From an uncultured Muribaculaceae bacterium (GTDB lineage: Bacteria; Bacteroidota; Bacteroidia; Bacteroidales; Muribaculaceae): a stretch of 64,000 bases of DNA. Below, in pieces: positions 49,474 to 59,043 of the stretch (position 1 is the first letter of the stretch; each line of letters opens with the position of its first letter). Made by a program: the position numbers and the translations under genes. The notes below the pieces were generated by a model. It saw only the letters and a list, made by a program, of their open reading frames with translations, searched no databases and was not told the DNA's origin. The stretch spans positions 1 through 64,000 of the forward strand of contig CAJUMR010000001.1 of NCBI GenBank assembly GCA_910587475.1, given 5' to 3'.

Positions 49474-51876
49474 CTATATTAATAACATTATGTTATAAGC
49501 GACGTAAGCTATCAGCCATGCAATCAGTGTGTTATAGACTACGCTGAACGCGCCCCATTTCCAACTGCCTCCTTCGCGTGCTATCGCCACGACTGTAGCT
49601 ATGCACGGGCAGTATAACAATATGAATATCAGGAAGCTGATCGCAGCTGCTGATGTGAAATCTGGTTGGCCTGTCGCAGGGTCAGGAGCAGTAAGTCTCT
49701 GACCGAGTCGGGCGTCGGTCTCGGCTTCGTTGTTGGTGTACAGTACGCCAAGGGTGGAGACAACGATTTCTTTTGCCGGTACGCCTGCAAGTGCAGCCAC
49801 TGTTGCGCGCCAGTGGAATCCGATCGGCTGCATCACCGGATTGATTGCTTTGCCCATCATTTCGAGATATGAATCATGCTCCGGATCAATATCATCTGAC
49901 GACGAGACAACTTGCTCGGTTGCGTATTCCTCGCCTGTGTCAGTATCATCGTGGGTTGGGAAATAGTTGAGCGCCCACACTATTATGCTCGCCACAAGTA
50001 TTGTACCTCCCATCTTTCTGAGATATTGTGCGCCTTTGGCCCAAGTGTGTCGCAGGGATGCCTTCATGGTCGGCATACGGTAAGGGGGGAGTTCCATCAC
50101 GAATGGAGTCTCATCTGTCTTGAACAGGAATTTACGAAGCAGGCGCGCTGTGACGACGGCCACCAGAATTCCGATCAGGTAGAGGCTCATGAAGACTAAT
50201 GGAGCATGGGATGGGAAAAACGTTCCGATCAGGAGGATGTAGATCGGAAGTCTTGCCGAGCACGACATGAATGGATTGATCAGGATCGTTATCAGGCGGC
50301 TCGACCGGCTTTCGATGGCTCGTGTCGAGATGATGGCCGGCACGTTGCATCCGAAGCCCATGATCAGCGGTATGAACGATTTGCCGTGAAGCCCTATCCT
50401 GTGCATGACTTTGTCCATTATGAATGCTGCACGGGCCATGTAACCGGAGTCTTCCATAAATGAAATACAGAAGTACAGGATCAGGATATTAGGCAGGAAA
50501 ACAATCACGCCCCCGACTCCTCCGATTATGCCGTCAGCGATCAAATCTTTAAGTATGCCTTCGGGCATGAGCTGCTGAACGGCAGCACTGAGCCATGACA
50601 CTGAAGTGTCGATCCAGTCCATCGGGTATTGACCTATGGCAAATGTCGCCCAGAAAATGAAGAACATGACCATGAAGAAGATGGGAAACCCGAACAGCTT
50701 GTTGGTCACGAATGAGTCGATTATGTTGGTCTTCGTTTCGGTTGACAATGGCTTTGTATCCATGGTCTCGGCCAAAGCTCCGGCAATGAAGCCGTACTTC
50801 TCGGCGGCGATGGTCGACGATATGTCTTCATCGCTGATAGATTCAAGTTGGCCGCGCAGTTCGTCGCGCAGCAGCATGATCTGTTTGTGTTGGGTTGAAA
50901 GTCTCACGATGTCCTCAGCCTCTCGGTCTCCTTCGAGAAGTTTTATGGCGATGTATCTCGGTGAGAAGTGGCGCCCGATGTTACTGTCGGTTTTCAGAAC
51001 ATCGATGAGTTGCCTGACGGCGGCCTCAACATCGTGACCAAGGCTGACATGGATATGACGCACTGACCGGTCATGTCCTTCAAAGACCGAAATGACAGTA
51101 TCGAAAAGCTTGTCGATGCCTTCGCCGTTACGGGCTACGATCGGCAACATCGGCACACCGATCATATCGCCGAGCATCTTGTAGTCGAGCTTGGTTCCGC
51201 GTGAACGCAATTCGTCGTACATATTCAGCGCTATCACCATGCTGCGGTCCATGTCGATCAGCTCGGTAGTGAGATAGAGATTGCGTTCGATGTTTGATGC
51301 ATCGACCACATTGATGATCACATCAGGGGTGTAGTCGCGCAGATAGCGCCTGACATACAATTCCTCCGGCGAATAGCTTGCCAATGAGTATGTGCCTGGT
51401 AAATCAACGATGTTGAATCTATAGCCGTTGTGTTCGAAATGTCCCGATTTGGCGTCGACGGTGACGCCGCTGTAGTTGCCGACGCGCTCAGTCATGCCGG
51501 AAGCAATGTTGAACAGCGACGTTTTACCGCAATTAGGATTGCCGATGAGAGCAACGTTGATCGTGTGACGTTCTCGTTCTACGATGCAATGGGTGTCAGA
51601 TGTGTCGGAGACAGTGCCTGAACCTTGCAATATAGCTGTTTGATCGGACGAGTCGATCTTTACGACTTCGATCATATGTGCTTCCGATGTTCTCAATGAC
51701 ACATTGTAGCCCATTATGGAGTATTTGATAGGGTCCTTCAGAGGGGCATGTAGAATTACATCTACCTGACGGCCTTTGACAAAGCCCATTTCCATCACAC
51801 GTTTGCGGAATGCTCCGTGGCCAAGTATTTTTATGATGACGCCGGTCTCGCCGGTCTTCAAGTCTGACAGTCGCAT
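49474..51876 (-). CDS. feoB: Ferrous iron transporter FeoB with fused N-terminal FeoA
   Basis: An 800-residue fusion. FeoA (SH3-like) occupies about 1-75 (LSDLKTGETGVIIKILGHGA). The G-protein domain follows with G1 GNPNCGKTSLFN, G3 DLPGTYSL and the NMYDE (G4) motif. The membrane part has two gate repeats, including GFGCNVPAIISTRAIESRSS and later AGVPAKEIVVSTLGVLY. It imports Fe(II) across the inner membrane, powered or gated by GTP. FeoA-FeoB fusion is the usual form in Bacteroidales. Confidence 0.97.
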   Translation of the reverse strand: MRLSDLKTGETGVIIKILGHGAFRKRVMEMGFVKGRQVDVILHAPLKDPIKYSIMGYNVSLRTSEAHMIEVVKIDSSDQTAILQGSGTVSDTSDTHCIVERERHTINVALIGNPNCGKTSLFNIASGMTERVGNYSGVTVDAKSGHFEHNGYRFNIVDLPGTYSLASYSPEELYVRRYLRDYTPDVIINVVDASNIERNLYLTTELIDMDRSMVIALNMYDELRSRGTKLDYKMLGDMIGVPMLPIVARNGEGIDKLFDTVISVFEGHDRSVRHIHVSLGHDVEAAVRQLIDVLKTDSNIGRHFSPRYIAIKLLEGDREAEDIVRLSTQHKQIMLLRDELRGQLESISDEDISSTIAAEKYGFIAGALAETMDTKPLSTETKTNIIDSFVTNKLFGFPIFFMVMFFIFWATFAIGQYPMDWIDTSVSWLSAAVQQLMPEGILKDLIADGIIGGVGGVIVFLPNILILYFCISFMEDSGYMARAAFIMDKVMHRIGLHGKSFIPLIMGFGCNVPAIISTRAIESRSSRLITILINPFMSCSARLPIYILLIGTFFPSHAPLVFMSLYLIGILVAVVTARLLRKFLFKTDETPFVMELPPYRMPTMKASLRHTWAKGAQYLRKMGGTILVASIIVWALNYFPTHDDTDTGEEYATEQVVSSSDDIDPEHDSYLEMMGKAINPVMQPIGFHWRATVAALAGVPAKEIVVSTLGVLYTNNEAETDARLGQRLTAPDPATGQPDFTSAAAISFLIFILLYCPCIATVVAIAREGGSWKWGAFSVVYNTLIAWLIAYVAYNIMLLI

Positions 51877-52258
51877 TGGCGATTATATTTTTCGTTCCTG
51901 AATTGCGGTGCAAAATTGCGAAAAAATATGCGATAATAAAAATGTTTAAGACTTTTTATTTAAAATCATTTTAAATAATGAGGGTTGCCGGACTGCCGGG
52001 AAGTCACTTGGCTTGCGATGAACGTAATTTTGACATCAAGGACTGCCTTAATGAGTCTGTAGGTCAGACGTATATGCGTTTGTGTTTTATCATGATAGAA
52101 TAGTGGCGCGAAACGCATAGCACAAAGCAACGCTCTCGGCGTGATGCTTTGTGCTATGTATGATCGTCAGGCTTCGGTCTTTTTTCCCGTCGGTTCATCC
52201 GCTCAAAAAATCGAAAATGAACGCCGCGCACGATTTCAAAAGCCGTTCGATGGCCTGA
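51877..52258. other. 382-bp intergenic stretch between feoB and the GLPGLI operon
   Basis: No coding frame stands out. It contains an imperfect -7-like CAATTTTG on minus before feoB and the long hairpin at 52116-52158. No T tract flanks the hairpin. Confidence 0.5.
52116..52158. repeat. 14-bp perfect inverted repeat downstream of the GLPGLI operon
   Basis: CATAGCACAAAGCA (52116-52129) and TGCTTTGTGCTATG (52145-52158), with an inner ACGC/GCGT stem and a GA bulge. It lies 101 bp after the last GLPGLI gene; possible terminator or RNA-stabilising stem without a U tract. Confidence 0.7.
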
Positions 52259-53083
52259 TCAGTAGTCTGTTTCGATAAAGTCGACTTCCTCTCTCGACTT
52301 GAATTTAAGATCGTTGCTATTTCCGCTGATTGAGATGCCTGAAGCGCTGAGCTGAGTGTTTATTGTCGCCATCGGATTGTCAGTAAATTGACGTTTGGCT
52401 TTCAGAAAATCAATGCGATCAGTCTTTTCATAGTCGTCGGCCGAATACATTGGCACCATAGTCCTGGATGTCTGTTGAATGCCGGTTGCGGTGAAACTAT
52501 ACAGTCCGGAGTCGTCGGTGGCTTCCAATATCAGGCCGGGCAGTCCGCTGAGTTTCCACGGACCGTTAAGCACCGGTACATCGGGTGTGAACCATGCAGT
52601 CCATTTGCGTCCGTGGTATTCACCGGTCGCCATTGTGCAGTCGTAGCCAAGGATAGTTTTGGTGCTGTCAGCCAATACCCAGTCAATTTGGGGCATATCT
52701 TCTTCATAGCGATACTTTTCGACGCCGTTGACGTCGTAATACATCATCTTGTTGCCGTTCAGGTTTTTGAATATATAGTAAGTACCATCGCGTCGGGGCA
52801 TATCGTCAAGTTTTCCGCCCAGATAAGCTCCGCGGGTCATTTCTTTATATTTCGCGTCACCTTCAGGAGTCGACTGCAGAGAATCGAGATATTCTGTCAT
52901 CGGAGAATAAAATTTGGATTCATTTGCGTTAGCCAACAATATGTATTGGTTGGGCGTCATATTACTGCCGTCTCTCAAATTAACACGAGACGCTGCGTAG
53001 CTGACCTCTATATCAGCTTTCTCCTGTGCGGTTGCGGCGATTGCCACAAAGCACAATGCTAATGTAATTATTGATCTGTTCAT
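52259..53083 (-). CDS. GLPGLI family protein, copy 7
   Basis: 274 residues, last of the operon. A signal peptide (IITLALCFVAIAATAQ) precedes the mature chain. Family blocks in order: ILLANANESKFYSP and YLDSLQSTPEGDAKY near the N-terminus, ADSTKTILGYDCTMA with the conserved Cys, GRKWTAWFTPDVP, and GPWKLSGLPGLILEATDD at about 180-197. It ends DFIETDY, the shared C-terminal tail without the final Lys. It has only one Cys outside the signal peptide. Gap to copy 6 is 6 bp. GLPGLI (TIGR01200) proteins are secreted proteins of unknown function found in Bacteroidetes. Confidence 0.9.
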   Translation of the reverse strand: MNRSIITLALCFVAIAATAQEKADIEVSYAASRVNLRDGSNMTPNQYILLANANESKFYSPMTEYLDSLQSTPEGDAKYKEMTRGAYLGGKLDDMPRRDGTYYIFKNLNGNKMMYYDVNGVEKYRYEEDMPQIDWVLADSTKTILGYDCTMATGEYHGRKWTAWFTPDVPVLNGPWKLSGLPGLILEATDDSGLYSFTATGIQQTSRTMVPMYSADDYEKTDRIDFLKAKRQFTDNPMATINTQLSASGISISGNSNDLKFKSREEVDFIETDY

Positions 53084-53107
53084 ATTAAATTATTTGTAAT
53101 CTGTTTC
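53011..53107. repeat. Signal-peptide and junction repeat, copy A
   Basis: Covers the start of copy 7 and the end of copy 6. It is nearly identical to 54693-54789, including the 6-bp gap and the ETDYK codons. Confidence 0.7.
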
Positions 53108-53905
53108 TATCAAATCAAAACCTTCAGGAAGTTCAACTTCTGGTATCGCAACTGTCCCATATTTGGCCGACATTTGAGCTCCGGAATTATTATAAAAGGA
53201 CCAAGTTGTGCGGCGCATTTCTTTACGATCCATCTTTTCGCTGAGATCGTGGCCATAAATTTTTTTCGGAAACGGTTTATTGACAACCTCCAGACCTGTC
53301 GCCTCAAAACTATATTTACCATTGTCGGCATCCGCCGCAAGTATCAATCCCGGAAGCCCACATAATTTCCATGGGCCATCTTGTAAGGGAATGTCAGGTG
53401 AGAACCATGCAATCCAATGACGTCCATGGTAGTCCATCTCCGCCATCACACAATTATATCCGAGAATACTTTTTGTAGAATCACATACTGTCCAATTCTG
53501 TTCATTCATTGGCTCAGTATAATTACCAAGTTCTCCGGCTGCTTCTTCGAAACATTTCAGTTCTGCATTTGTCCGTGATTTAATTATATACGTCCGACTG
53601 CCGGGTAATAAAGATGGTCTCTGTCCTGCCGCATTTGCCGCATCGACCATGTTGTTAAATTGGGCTGTGCCCTCAGCCGTTGACAACATAGAGTCGACGA
53701 TCTGAGTTTTTGGATTATAATATCTTGATTCTTCGCTGTTGGCCAGCAGGATAAGCCGTTCTTTTTTATTGGCACCAGTCCAATTTTGATACCGCTCTGT
53801 ATACTCCACATTTAATATGGCATTCTGTGACATATCAGCTTTCTCCTGTGCGACTGCGGCGATTGCTACAAAGCACATTGCAATGGATGTTATTATTCTG
53901 TTCAT
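53090..53905 (-). CDS. GLPGLI family protein, copy 6
   Basis: 271 residues with signal peptide ending VAQEK. Family blocks: ILLANSEESRYYNPKT, DSMLSTAEGTAQF, CDSTKSILGYNCVMA, GRHWIAWFSPDIP, GPWKLCGLPGLILAADAD. The tail is FDLIETDYK. It carries extra Cys residues, including one in KLCGLPG, unlike copy 7. Its ATG overlaps the TGA of copy 5 (ATGA). Confidence 0.9.
   Translation of the reverse strand: MNRIITSIAMCFVAIAAVAQEKADMSQNAILNVEYTERYQNWTGANKKERLILLANSEESRYYNPKTQIVDSMLSTAEGTAQFNNMVDAANAAGQRPSLLPGSRTYIIKSRTNAELKCFEEAAGELGNYTEPMNEQNWTVCDSTKSILGYNCVMAEMDYHGRHWIAWFSPDIPLQDGPWKLCGLPGLILAADADNGKYSFEATGLEVVNKPFPKKIYGHDLSEKMDRKEMRRTTWSFYNNSGAQMSAKYGTVAIPEVELPEGFDLIETDYK
53833..53905. repeat. Signal-peptide repeat, copy B
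   Basis: The signal-peptide region of copy 6, similar to the regions at 53011, 54693 and 55513; the segment coding for VAQEKAD is the most alike. Confidence 0.6.
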
Positions 53906-54765
53906 TTTTTCTTCTTATAATCTGGTTCAAGGCTCATTTTTTGTGCATCATAGACCGGTGCGCTTATTTCATTGCCGTTTTCATCGCTATAAGTGATTTT
54001 TACCAGTCCTCCGTTTTGTGCTTTCAAAATACTTTCTTGATTATTTACGAAAAATTCCTGTTCTTCCTGAGCCTTCATTCTTGATGTTTTGGAGTATTCT
54101 GCTTTGCAGTACATAGGGGAGATGATTCTGTCTGATTTTTCCAAGCCTGTTGCAATGAATGAGAAGCCACCGTCAGCCTCAGCTTTCAGAACCATCCCCG
54201 GAAGCCCACGGAGTTTCCACGGGCCGAAACACAATGGTATGTCTGTAGTGAACCATGCAGTCCAATTTCGTCCGTGATAATCCGATTTCGCCATAAGACA
54301 CTCATATCCCAAAACAATAGTGGTAGAATCTGCGACAATCTCCCAAGTCTGTTCATCCAATGGTTCTGTATAGTAATATAGTTCATCAGCCCATTCATCA
54401 TAGACAGTCTGCATGCTTGATGAGATATCGTTGAATACGTATGTGTATATTTTTTTCACTGGACCTTTTGTCAAGTCCCAATATTCATAACCATCAGGGT
54501 GCATCACCAGACAATTCGCACGTATTATTTCATCAAGCTTGGCTTTGCCTTCAGGAGTTGAGTTCAGAGAATCCGTCCATAGGCTTATATCATTGAAATA
54601 TTTTGATTTGGTAGCATTGGCAAGCAAGGTCATATTTCTTTTTACTTCATTACTTTCTATACCGGGAGTTTTACACTCGTAGCAGACCATAATATCGGCT
54701 TTCTCTTGTGCGACTGCAGCTATTGCCGTAAAGCACAATGCTAATGTAATTATTGATCTGTTCAT
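53902..54765 (-). CDS. GLPGLI family protein, copy 5
   Basis: 287 residues. The signal peptide is like copy 7 (IITLALCFTAIAAVAQ). Blocks: TLLANATKSKYFND, WTDSLNSTPEGKAKLDE, ADSTTIVLGYECLMA, GRNWTAWFTTDIP, GPWKLRGLPGMVLKAEAD; here the name motif reads GLPGMVL. The tail is SLEPDYKKKK, the most altered ETDY version. Mature Cys residues near the start (VCYECKT) are unique to this copy. Confidence 0.88.
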   Translation of the reverse strand: MNRSIITLALCFTAIAAVAQEKADIMVCYECKTPGIESNEVKRNMTLLANATKSKYFNDISLWTDSLNSTPEGKAKLDEIIRANCLVMHPDGYEYWDLTKGPVKKIYTYVFNDISSSMQTVYDEWADELYYYTEPLDEQTWEIVADSTTIVLGYECLMAKSDYHGRNWTAWFTTDIPLCFGPWKLRGLPGMVLKAEADGGFSFIATGLEKSDRIISPMYCKAEYSKTSRMKAQEEQEFFVNNQESILKAQNGGLVKITYSDENGNEISAPVYDAQKMSLEPDYKKKK

Positions 54766-54789
54766 ATTAAATTATTTGTAATCAGTTTC
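54693..54789. repeat. Signal-peptide and junction repeat, copy C
   Basis: Nearly identical to copy A (53011-53107), spanning the start of copy 5, a 6-bp gap and the end of copy 4. Confidence 0.7.
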
Positions 54790-55584
54790 AAGGTAATCCC
54801 AGTCTTTGTTGATGCTTTCTTCTTCGTCCTCATCATCCTTTAACTCTTCAACAGATTGCCCCGTTACCGCAGCAAGATAAGCATACGGATTATCAAGAAT
54901 ATATCTGGCCGCTTTGAGCATCTCCTTGCGGTTGGCTCGGGGATAGTCTGATTTTGAAAAAAGGGGGGTGATTTCTTTTGAACATCTCTCCAAGCCCGTA
55001 GCTTCGAACATATACATATTGGCTGCATCGACCGATTCAAGAATCAGACCGGGCAAGCCATGGAATTTCCATGGACCGAATGACGCAGGAATTTCAGGAG
55101 TGAACCAAGCAGTCCATTCCCGACCGTGGTAATTACTCGTTGCCATTAGACACTCATAACCAAGTATGATTTTTGTTGAATCTCCGATTGTCCATTCCAT
55201 CTCATCCATAGGCTCGGTATATGTATAGTAGTCACTGCCCGATTGGTCAAAAACGTTCACGCTATTGTCCGTGAGAGATTGAAATACGCATAACGATGAC
55301 GAAGGACTTAAAGGGGTAGAACCTGATTCGATTGCCTTTGTCAACATCATATTGTATTCCTCTTTCCCTTTCGGGGTTGAACACAAGGAGTCAACGTATT
55401 CTGCCACTGGATCACAAAATTTTGAGGCCGCTCCGTTGGTGTAGAGGATGTATTTCTTCTCAATGTCGTAGCCCGTGTGATTTTTATATTTCTGCGCATA
55501 GCTTACGCGGATGTCGGCTTTCTCCTGTGCGACTGCGGCGATTGCCACAAAGCACATTGCTATAGTTGTAATTACTATGTTCAT
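54772..55584 (-). CDS. GLPGLI family protein, copy 4
   Basis: 270 residues. The signal peptide ends VAQEK; blocks: ILYTNGAASKFCDPVA, YVDSLCSTPKGKEEY, GDSTKIILGYECLMA, GREWTAWFTPEIP, GPWKFHGLPGLILESVDA. The tail is DYLETDYK after an acidic run DDEDEEE. It ends 6 bp before copy 5 and starts 4 bp after copy 3. Confidence 0.9.
   Translation of the reverse strand: MNIVITTIAMCFVAIAAVAQEKADIRVSYAQKYKNHTGYDIEKKYILYTNGAASKFCDPVAEYVDSLCSTPKGKEEYNMMLTKAIESGSTPLSPSSSLCVFQSLTDNSVNVFDQSGSDYYTYTEPMDEMEWTIGDSTKIILGYECLMATSNYHGREWTAWFTPEIPASFGPWKFHGLPGLILESVDAANMYMFEATGLERCSKEITPLFSKSDYPRANRKEMLKAARYILDNPYAYLAAVTGQSVEELKDDEDEEESINKDWDYLETDYK
55513..55584. repeat. Signal-peptide repeat, copy D
   Basis: The signal-peptide coding region of copy 4, very similar to copies A-C up to the ATG. 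Confidence 0.6.
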
Positions 55585-55588
55585 ATCT

Positions 55589-56446
55589 TTATTTGTAATC
55601 TGTTTCGATTAAATCATGTGCTGTACGAGCTTTTATAGCTTCTTCTATATTCTCAATTTTGACAGAACCGTCAGGCCATTGTTTTCCGGGATTACGTTGA
55701 ATCTCACTTTGTAGTTTCCTAAATTCTTTCCTTGAAATTTTAGAGTAAACTCTATTCCCTGGTCGCGAATTGATTGGTATGTTACATCTTTCCAATCCTG
55801 TAATGGAAAACTTATACTCACCTCCATCTGATTCAGCCTCCATAATAAGCCCCGGCAATCCCATAAGTTGCCATGGCCCAGATTGAATTGGAATTTCAGG
55901 CGCAAACCATACAATCCATTTTCGGCCATGATAATCGGTTGTTGCTAACTGACATTCATAGCCAAGAATAATCTTAGTAGAGTCACCAATTTCCCATTGT
56001 AGATCTGACAAAGGAACCATATAGGTAAAGTCCTCTTGTGCTGCATAGTCTATGACAGTAAGGTAATTGTCATTGTCTGGTCGGTTTACTTGGAAATTCT
56101 TACCATGAGAGGGTAAATTTACCTTATTCCTATCCACAGTAAGACTTCCATTCTCAATTATCAGCGCAGTAGAAGCTGCAACCTTCAGCAGTTCGCTGTA
56201 TTTCTCCTTTCCTCCGGGCGAAGCCATCAACGAATCATACTCCTCTGTTTTCACACTGAAAAAACGAGAACCAACAGGTGATGCAAGTAGCATCATATCG
56301 TCTGTGTCCTCAAAATCGTGACCTTGGATATGTCTGCGAAGTTCTGTATATTGATATAATGCCTTTATCTGAGCATGTTGCACGTTCTGCCCCACGGCGG
56401 CTATCGCTACAAGGTATAGGGCGGCAAGTGTGATTATCTTTTTCAT
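55589..56446 (-). CDS. GLPGLI family protein, copy 3
   Basis: 285 residues from the ATG at 56446, which overlaps the TGA of the outer membrane protein gene. The signal peptide ends AAVGQ. Blocks: MLLASPVGSRFFSVKT, EYDSLMASPGGKEKY, GDSTKIILGYECQLA, GRKWIVWFAPEIP, GPWQLMGLPGLIMEAESD. The tail is HDLIETDYK. It is the first GLPGLI gene after the barrel gene and lacks the near-identical signal sequence of copies 4-7. Confidence 0.9.
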   Translation of the reverse strand: MKKIITLAALYLVAIAAVGQNVQHAQIKALYQYTELRRHIQGHDFEDTDDMMLLASPVGSRFFSVKTEEYDSLMASPGGKEKYSELLKVAASTALIIENGSLTVDRNKVNLPSHGKNFQVNRPDNDNYLTVIDYAAQEDFTYMVPLSDLQWEIGDSTKIILGYECQLATTDYHGRKWIVWFAPEIPIQSGPWQLMGLPGLIMEAESDGGEYKFSITGLERCNIPINSRPGNRVYSKISRKEFRKLQSEIQRNPGKQWPDGSVKIENIEEAIKARTAHDLIETDYK

Positions 56447-59043
56447 TTTCGTATGGAGATTGTGAACAGCAGTTCGCGTCCGCGGAGCCACCGTTGAGAC
56501 TCGAAGGAGGAGAGCTCGCTGTAGGTTGTGTAATTATATGTGCGTTGGTTGAATATATTGTTGAGCATCGCGGAGAGTTCGATACGCTTGTTGAGTTTAT
56601 AGACCAACTTCGTGTCGAGTAGGAACACGTTTTTATATGTGTCGGAGGTAAGCTCATTGCGATAATGCTCGCCCATAATGCGCCATTCCCATTTTGAGTG
56701 AGGCATGATATTGATGAGCAGGGAGTTTTCCATCCCGCTGAGCCATGAGTTCTTGACTCCGTTCATTCGAAGCTGACTGTTGGAGAAGTCTATCGAATAG
56801 TCGAAACTCAGCCACTTGATCGGCGCGCCATTGATTTTAGCACCCACACTCCAGCCAAGGCTTACCGAATTGACCGCATTATTTTCGGAGAAGAGATGCG
56901 ACTCCACACGGTTGAATGAGCCGTTGACGTTTGCAGAGCCGCGCATAAAGTCGAGAGTCTTACCAACGCTACCCATAGCCATCAGATTTTGTCCGTCGTT
57001 TTTTGCATCGGTGTAAGAATAGACGATATAGTCTCCATAGAGCTGTTGCGCCATTGTGAAGGGTAGGTGATTCCACGATTGCATCACCATAGCGTTGGCA
57101 AACACACCTTTGCGTGTATGTTTGTAAGAGAAGTTTGCCGATAGTCGCTTGGACGATGAGTTGTAGAAATCATCAACTCCCTGCTTGAAAGTGCGGTAGT
57201 TGGTCATAATGTAACCCGGTTGAATCATGTTGAGGTTCATCGGAGAGCGTCCGGCGCCGCCACGAAGTGTAACCGAAAATCGGTTGTTCGGCTTCCAGTT
57301 CATGCTGAGCGATGGGGAGAAATACACCTCCGAGCGGTTGGCGAGAGCCTTATCGAATGTGTAATGCGCGAAGCTGACAGGGGCATTAAGAGTGAAATTA
57401 ACTCGTTTCACCCAATATTCCACCTTCGGGGTAGCATAGACTGTGAAGTAGTTTGTGTTCATAACCTGAGCGAAGTCAGACTCACCCGATAGGTCGGACA
57501 AGTCAGCCCCGTCTGGCATTTCCAACATTTCTGACCTCATTGAACGCAAATATCCTTTCACTCCACCTTCAAGGCTCACGGTTATACCCTTGATTGAGAA
57601 TGCGTAGGCGGCACTCTCATGGGTGTAGAATGCATGGTCGCCGATATGCTGGCTGATGTTATTGCCATCCATCGAGACATTGAGCGTCTGCGGCAGCGAC
57701 TCCCATTCATTGTTGCTTTGGAAAGTTACAAGATGTTTGCCGTTGAACCTCTTGATCATCTTGAATTTGTTTGCCACATAGTAGTCGGGCAATTTTGCCG
57801 ATTGATAGTTTGGCAGCGAGCCTGTCACGCCGAGCTGAACATCGTCCCAGTCAATGTTTGTAGATAGGGTGTTGTTGATGAACGTAGTCTTCTGATTGAC
57901 TTCATAAATGAACTTACCCGAAAGAGAATGTGAGCGGTCGCGCCCGTCGCGGTTCTCAGTAATCACCCGGTCGCCGCTTTCGAGAAAATATGTGGTAATG
58001 TTTGCTGCCTGCGCTGTGGCTCGGTTGAAGGAGTAATCTAATTGAGCCTTGAATTCCCCGTTCTTCACTTTCCAGAGGCTATTGGTTGACACCAGGGCTG
58101 AGCGGTTGAACAGAGTGCGTTTGTGGCTCAGGTTCGGTACGCCGGGGAGTGAAACTCCGACATACTGGCTAAGACCGGTTTCACGGCGTGATGCGAAAAA
58201 GTCAGTAGCACTTGCCGACAGATCCTCTCCGATATTATTGGTCTTGAACGTTGTTATGTTCTGAAATCCTGGCATAACGGCCATCGCAAACAGTTCTCCG
58301 TTCCACACAGCCCCGTCAGGTTGCCATGCGTATCCACCTCCGGCATCGCCGTGGAAAGTCCAAGTGGCTTTCGCCTTGTTCTTCAGTTTGAGGTTGATAG
58401 CTGCTTTATCAGAAAAACTGATACCCGACAGTACCTGCATCGGCTGATGGTTCTCCATAACTTCGACCGCGCCGACATCATCATGATTTATGCCGTTGGT
58501 GGCTATGCCATATTTTCCCCCCAAGAGGTCCGAACCCTCGATGTAGAACTTATTTATGTCTTCGCCTTGATATTGGATTTTGCCTGTTTTCGACACATCA
58601 ATGCCCGGCATACGTTTCAGCACATCGCCGATGCTGCGGTCCTGAGCCTGTGCAAACGTTCCGACAGTATATGTTATTGTGTCACCTTGTTCGCGTATGC
58701 GGTCGGCTTTCACCGCAACTTCTTTAAGCATTGTTGCCGATGCTTTCATGATGATTGTGACCGGCAACTGAACGCTGTCGAGCTTCACCGTCTGCTTGGC
58801 AAAGCTCATCATCGACACATCGAGTGTGTAGCCTTTGATATCAGGAGATGATATGGAAAATTTACCATCGATGTCAGATGTGGCATATTTCTTGATCTTG
58901 CCTTCAGCGTTGCGCAGGATTACGGATGCTCCAGTCAGAGGCTCATTAGAGCCGTCTTCGACGACAATACCCGACACGTTGACCTGCGCGATGGCGGTCA
59001 ACATTGAACTGATAAAAAGAAAGATGAGAATAAGTCGGTTCAT
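56443..59043 (-). CDS. TonB-dependent receptor-like outer membrane beta-barrel protein of the GLPGLI operon
   Basis: 866 residues with signal peptide (ILIFLFISSMLTAIAQ). A carboxypeptidase-D-regulatory-like domain spans about 20-105 (VSGIVVEDGSNEPLTGASVI). A plug-like domain follows at about 110-220 (SIGDVLKRMPGIDVSKTGKI then IQYQGEDINKFYIEGSDLLG), then a long OMP_b-brl_3-type barrel ending LLFTISIRK. No TonB box is certain. It sits between copies 2 and 3 with ATGA overlaps on both sides. No SusD partner is present, so it does not look like a Sus-type glycan importer. It may form the channel or platform used by the GLPGLI proteins. Confidence 0.87.
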   Translation of the reverse strand: MNRLILIFLFISSMLTAIAQVNVSGIVVEDGSNEPLTGASVILRNAEGKIKKYATSDIDGKFSISSPDIKGYTLDVSMMSFAKQTVKLDSVQLPVTIIMKASATMLKEVAVKADRIREQGDTITYTVGTFAQAQDRSIGDVLKRMPGIDVSKTGKIQYQGEDINKFYIEGSDLLGGKYGIATNGINHDDVGAVEVMENHQPMQVLSGISFSDKAAINLKLKNKAKATWTFHGDAGGGYAWQPDGAVWNGELFAMAVMPGFQNITTFKTNNIGEDLSASATDFFASRRETGLSQYVGVSLPGVPNLSHKRTLFNRSALVSTNSLWKVKNGEFKAQLDYSFNRATAQAANITTYFLESGDRVITENRDGRDRSHSLSGKFIYEVNQKTTFINNTLSTNIDWDDVQLGVTGSLPNYQSAKLPDYYVANKFKMIKRFNGKHLVTFQSNNEWESLPQTLNVSMDGNNISQHIGDHAFYTHESAAYAFSIKGITVSLEGGVKGYLRSMRSEMLEMPDGADLSDLSGESDFAQVMNTNYFTVYATPKVEYWVKRVNFTLNAPVSFAHYTFDKALANRSEVYFSPSLSMNWKPNNRFSVTLRGGAGRSPMNLNMIQPGYIMTNYRTFKQGVDDFYNSSSKRLSANFSYKHTRKGVFANAMVMQSWNHLPFTMAQQLYGDYIVYSYTDAKNDGQNLMAMGSVGKTLDFMRGSANVNGSFNRVESHLFSENNAVNSVSLGWSVGAKINGAPIKWLSFDYSIDFSNSQLRMNGVKNSWLSGMENSLLINIMPHSKWEWRIMGEHYRNELTSDTYKNVFLLDTKLVYKLNKRIELSAMLNNIFNQRTYNYTTYSELSSFESQRWLRGRELLFTISIRK

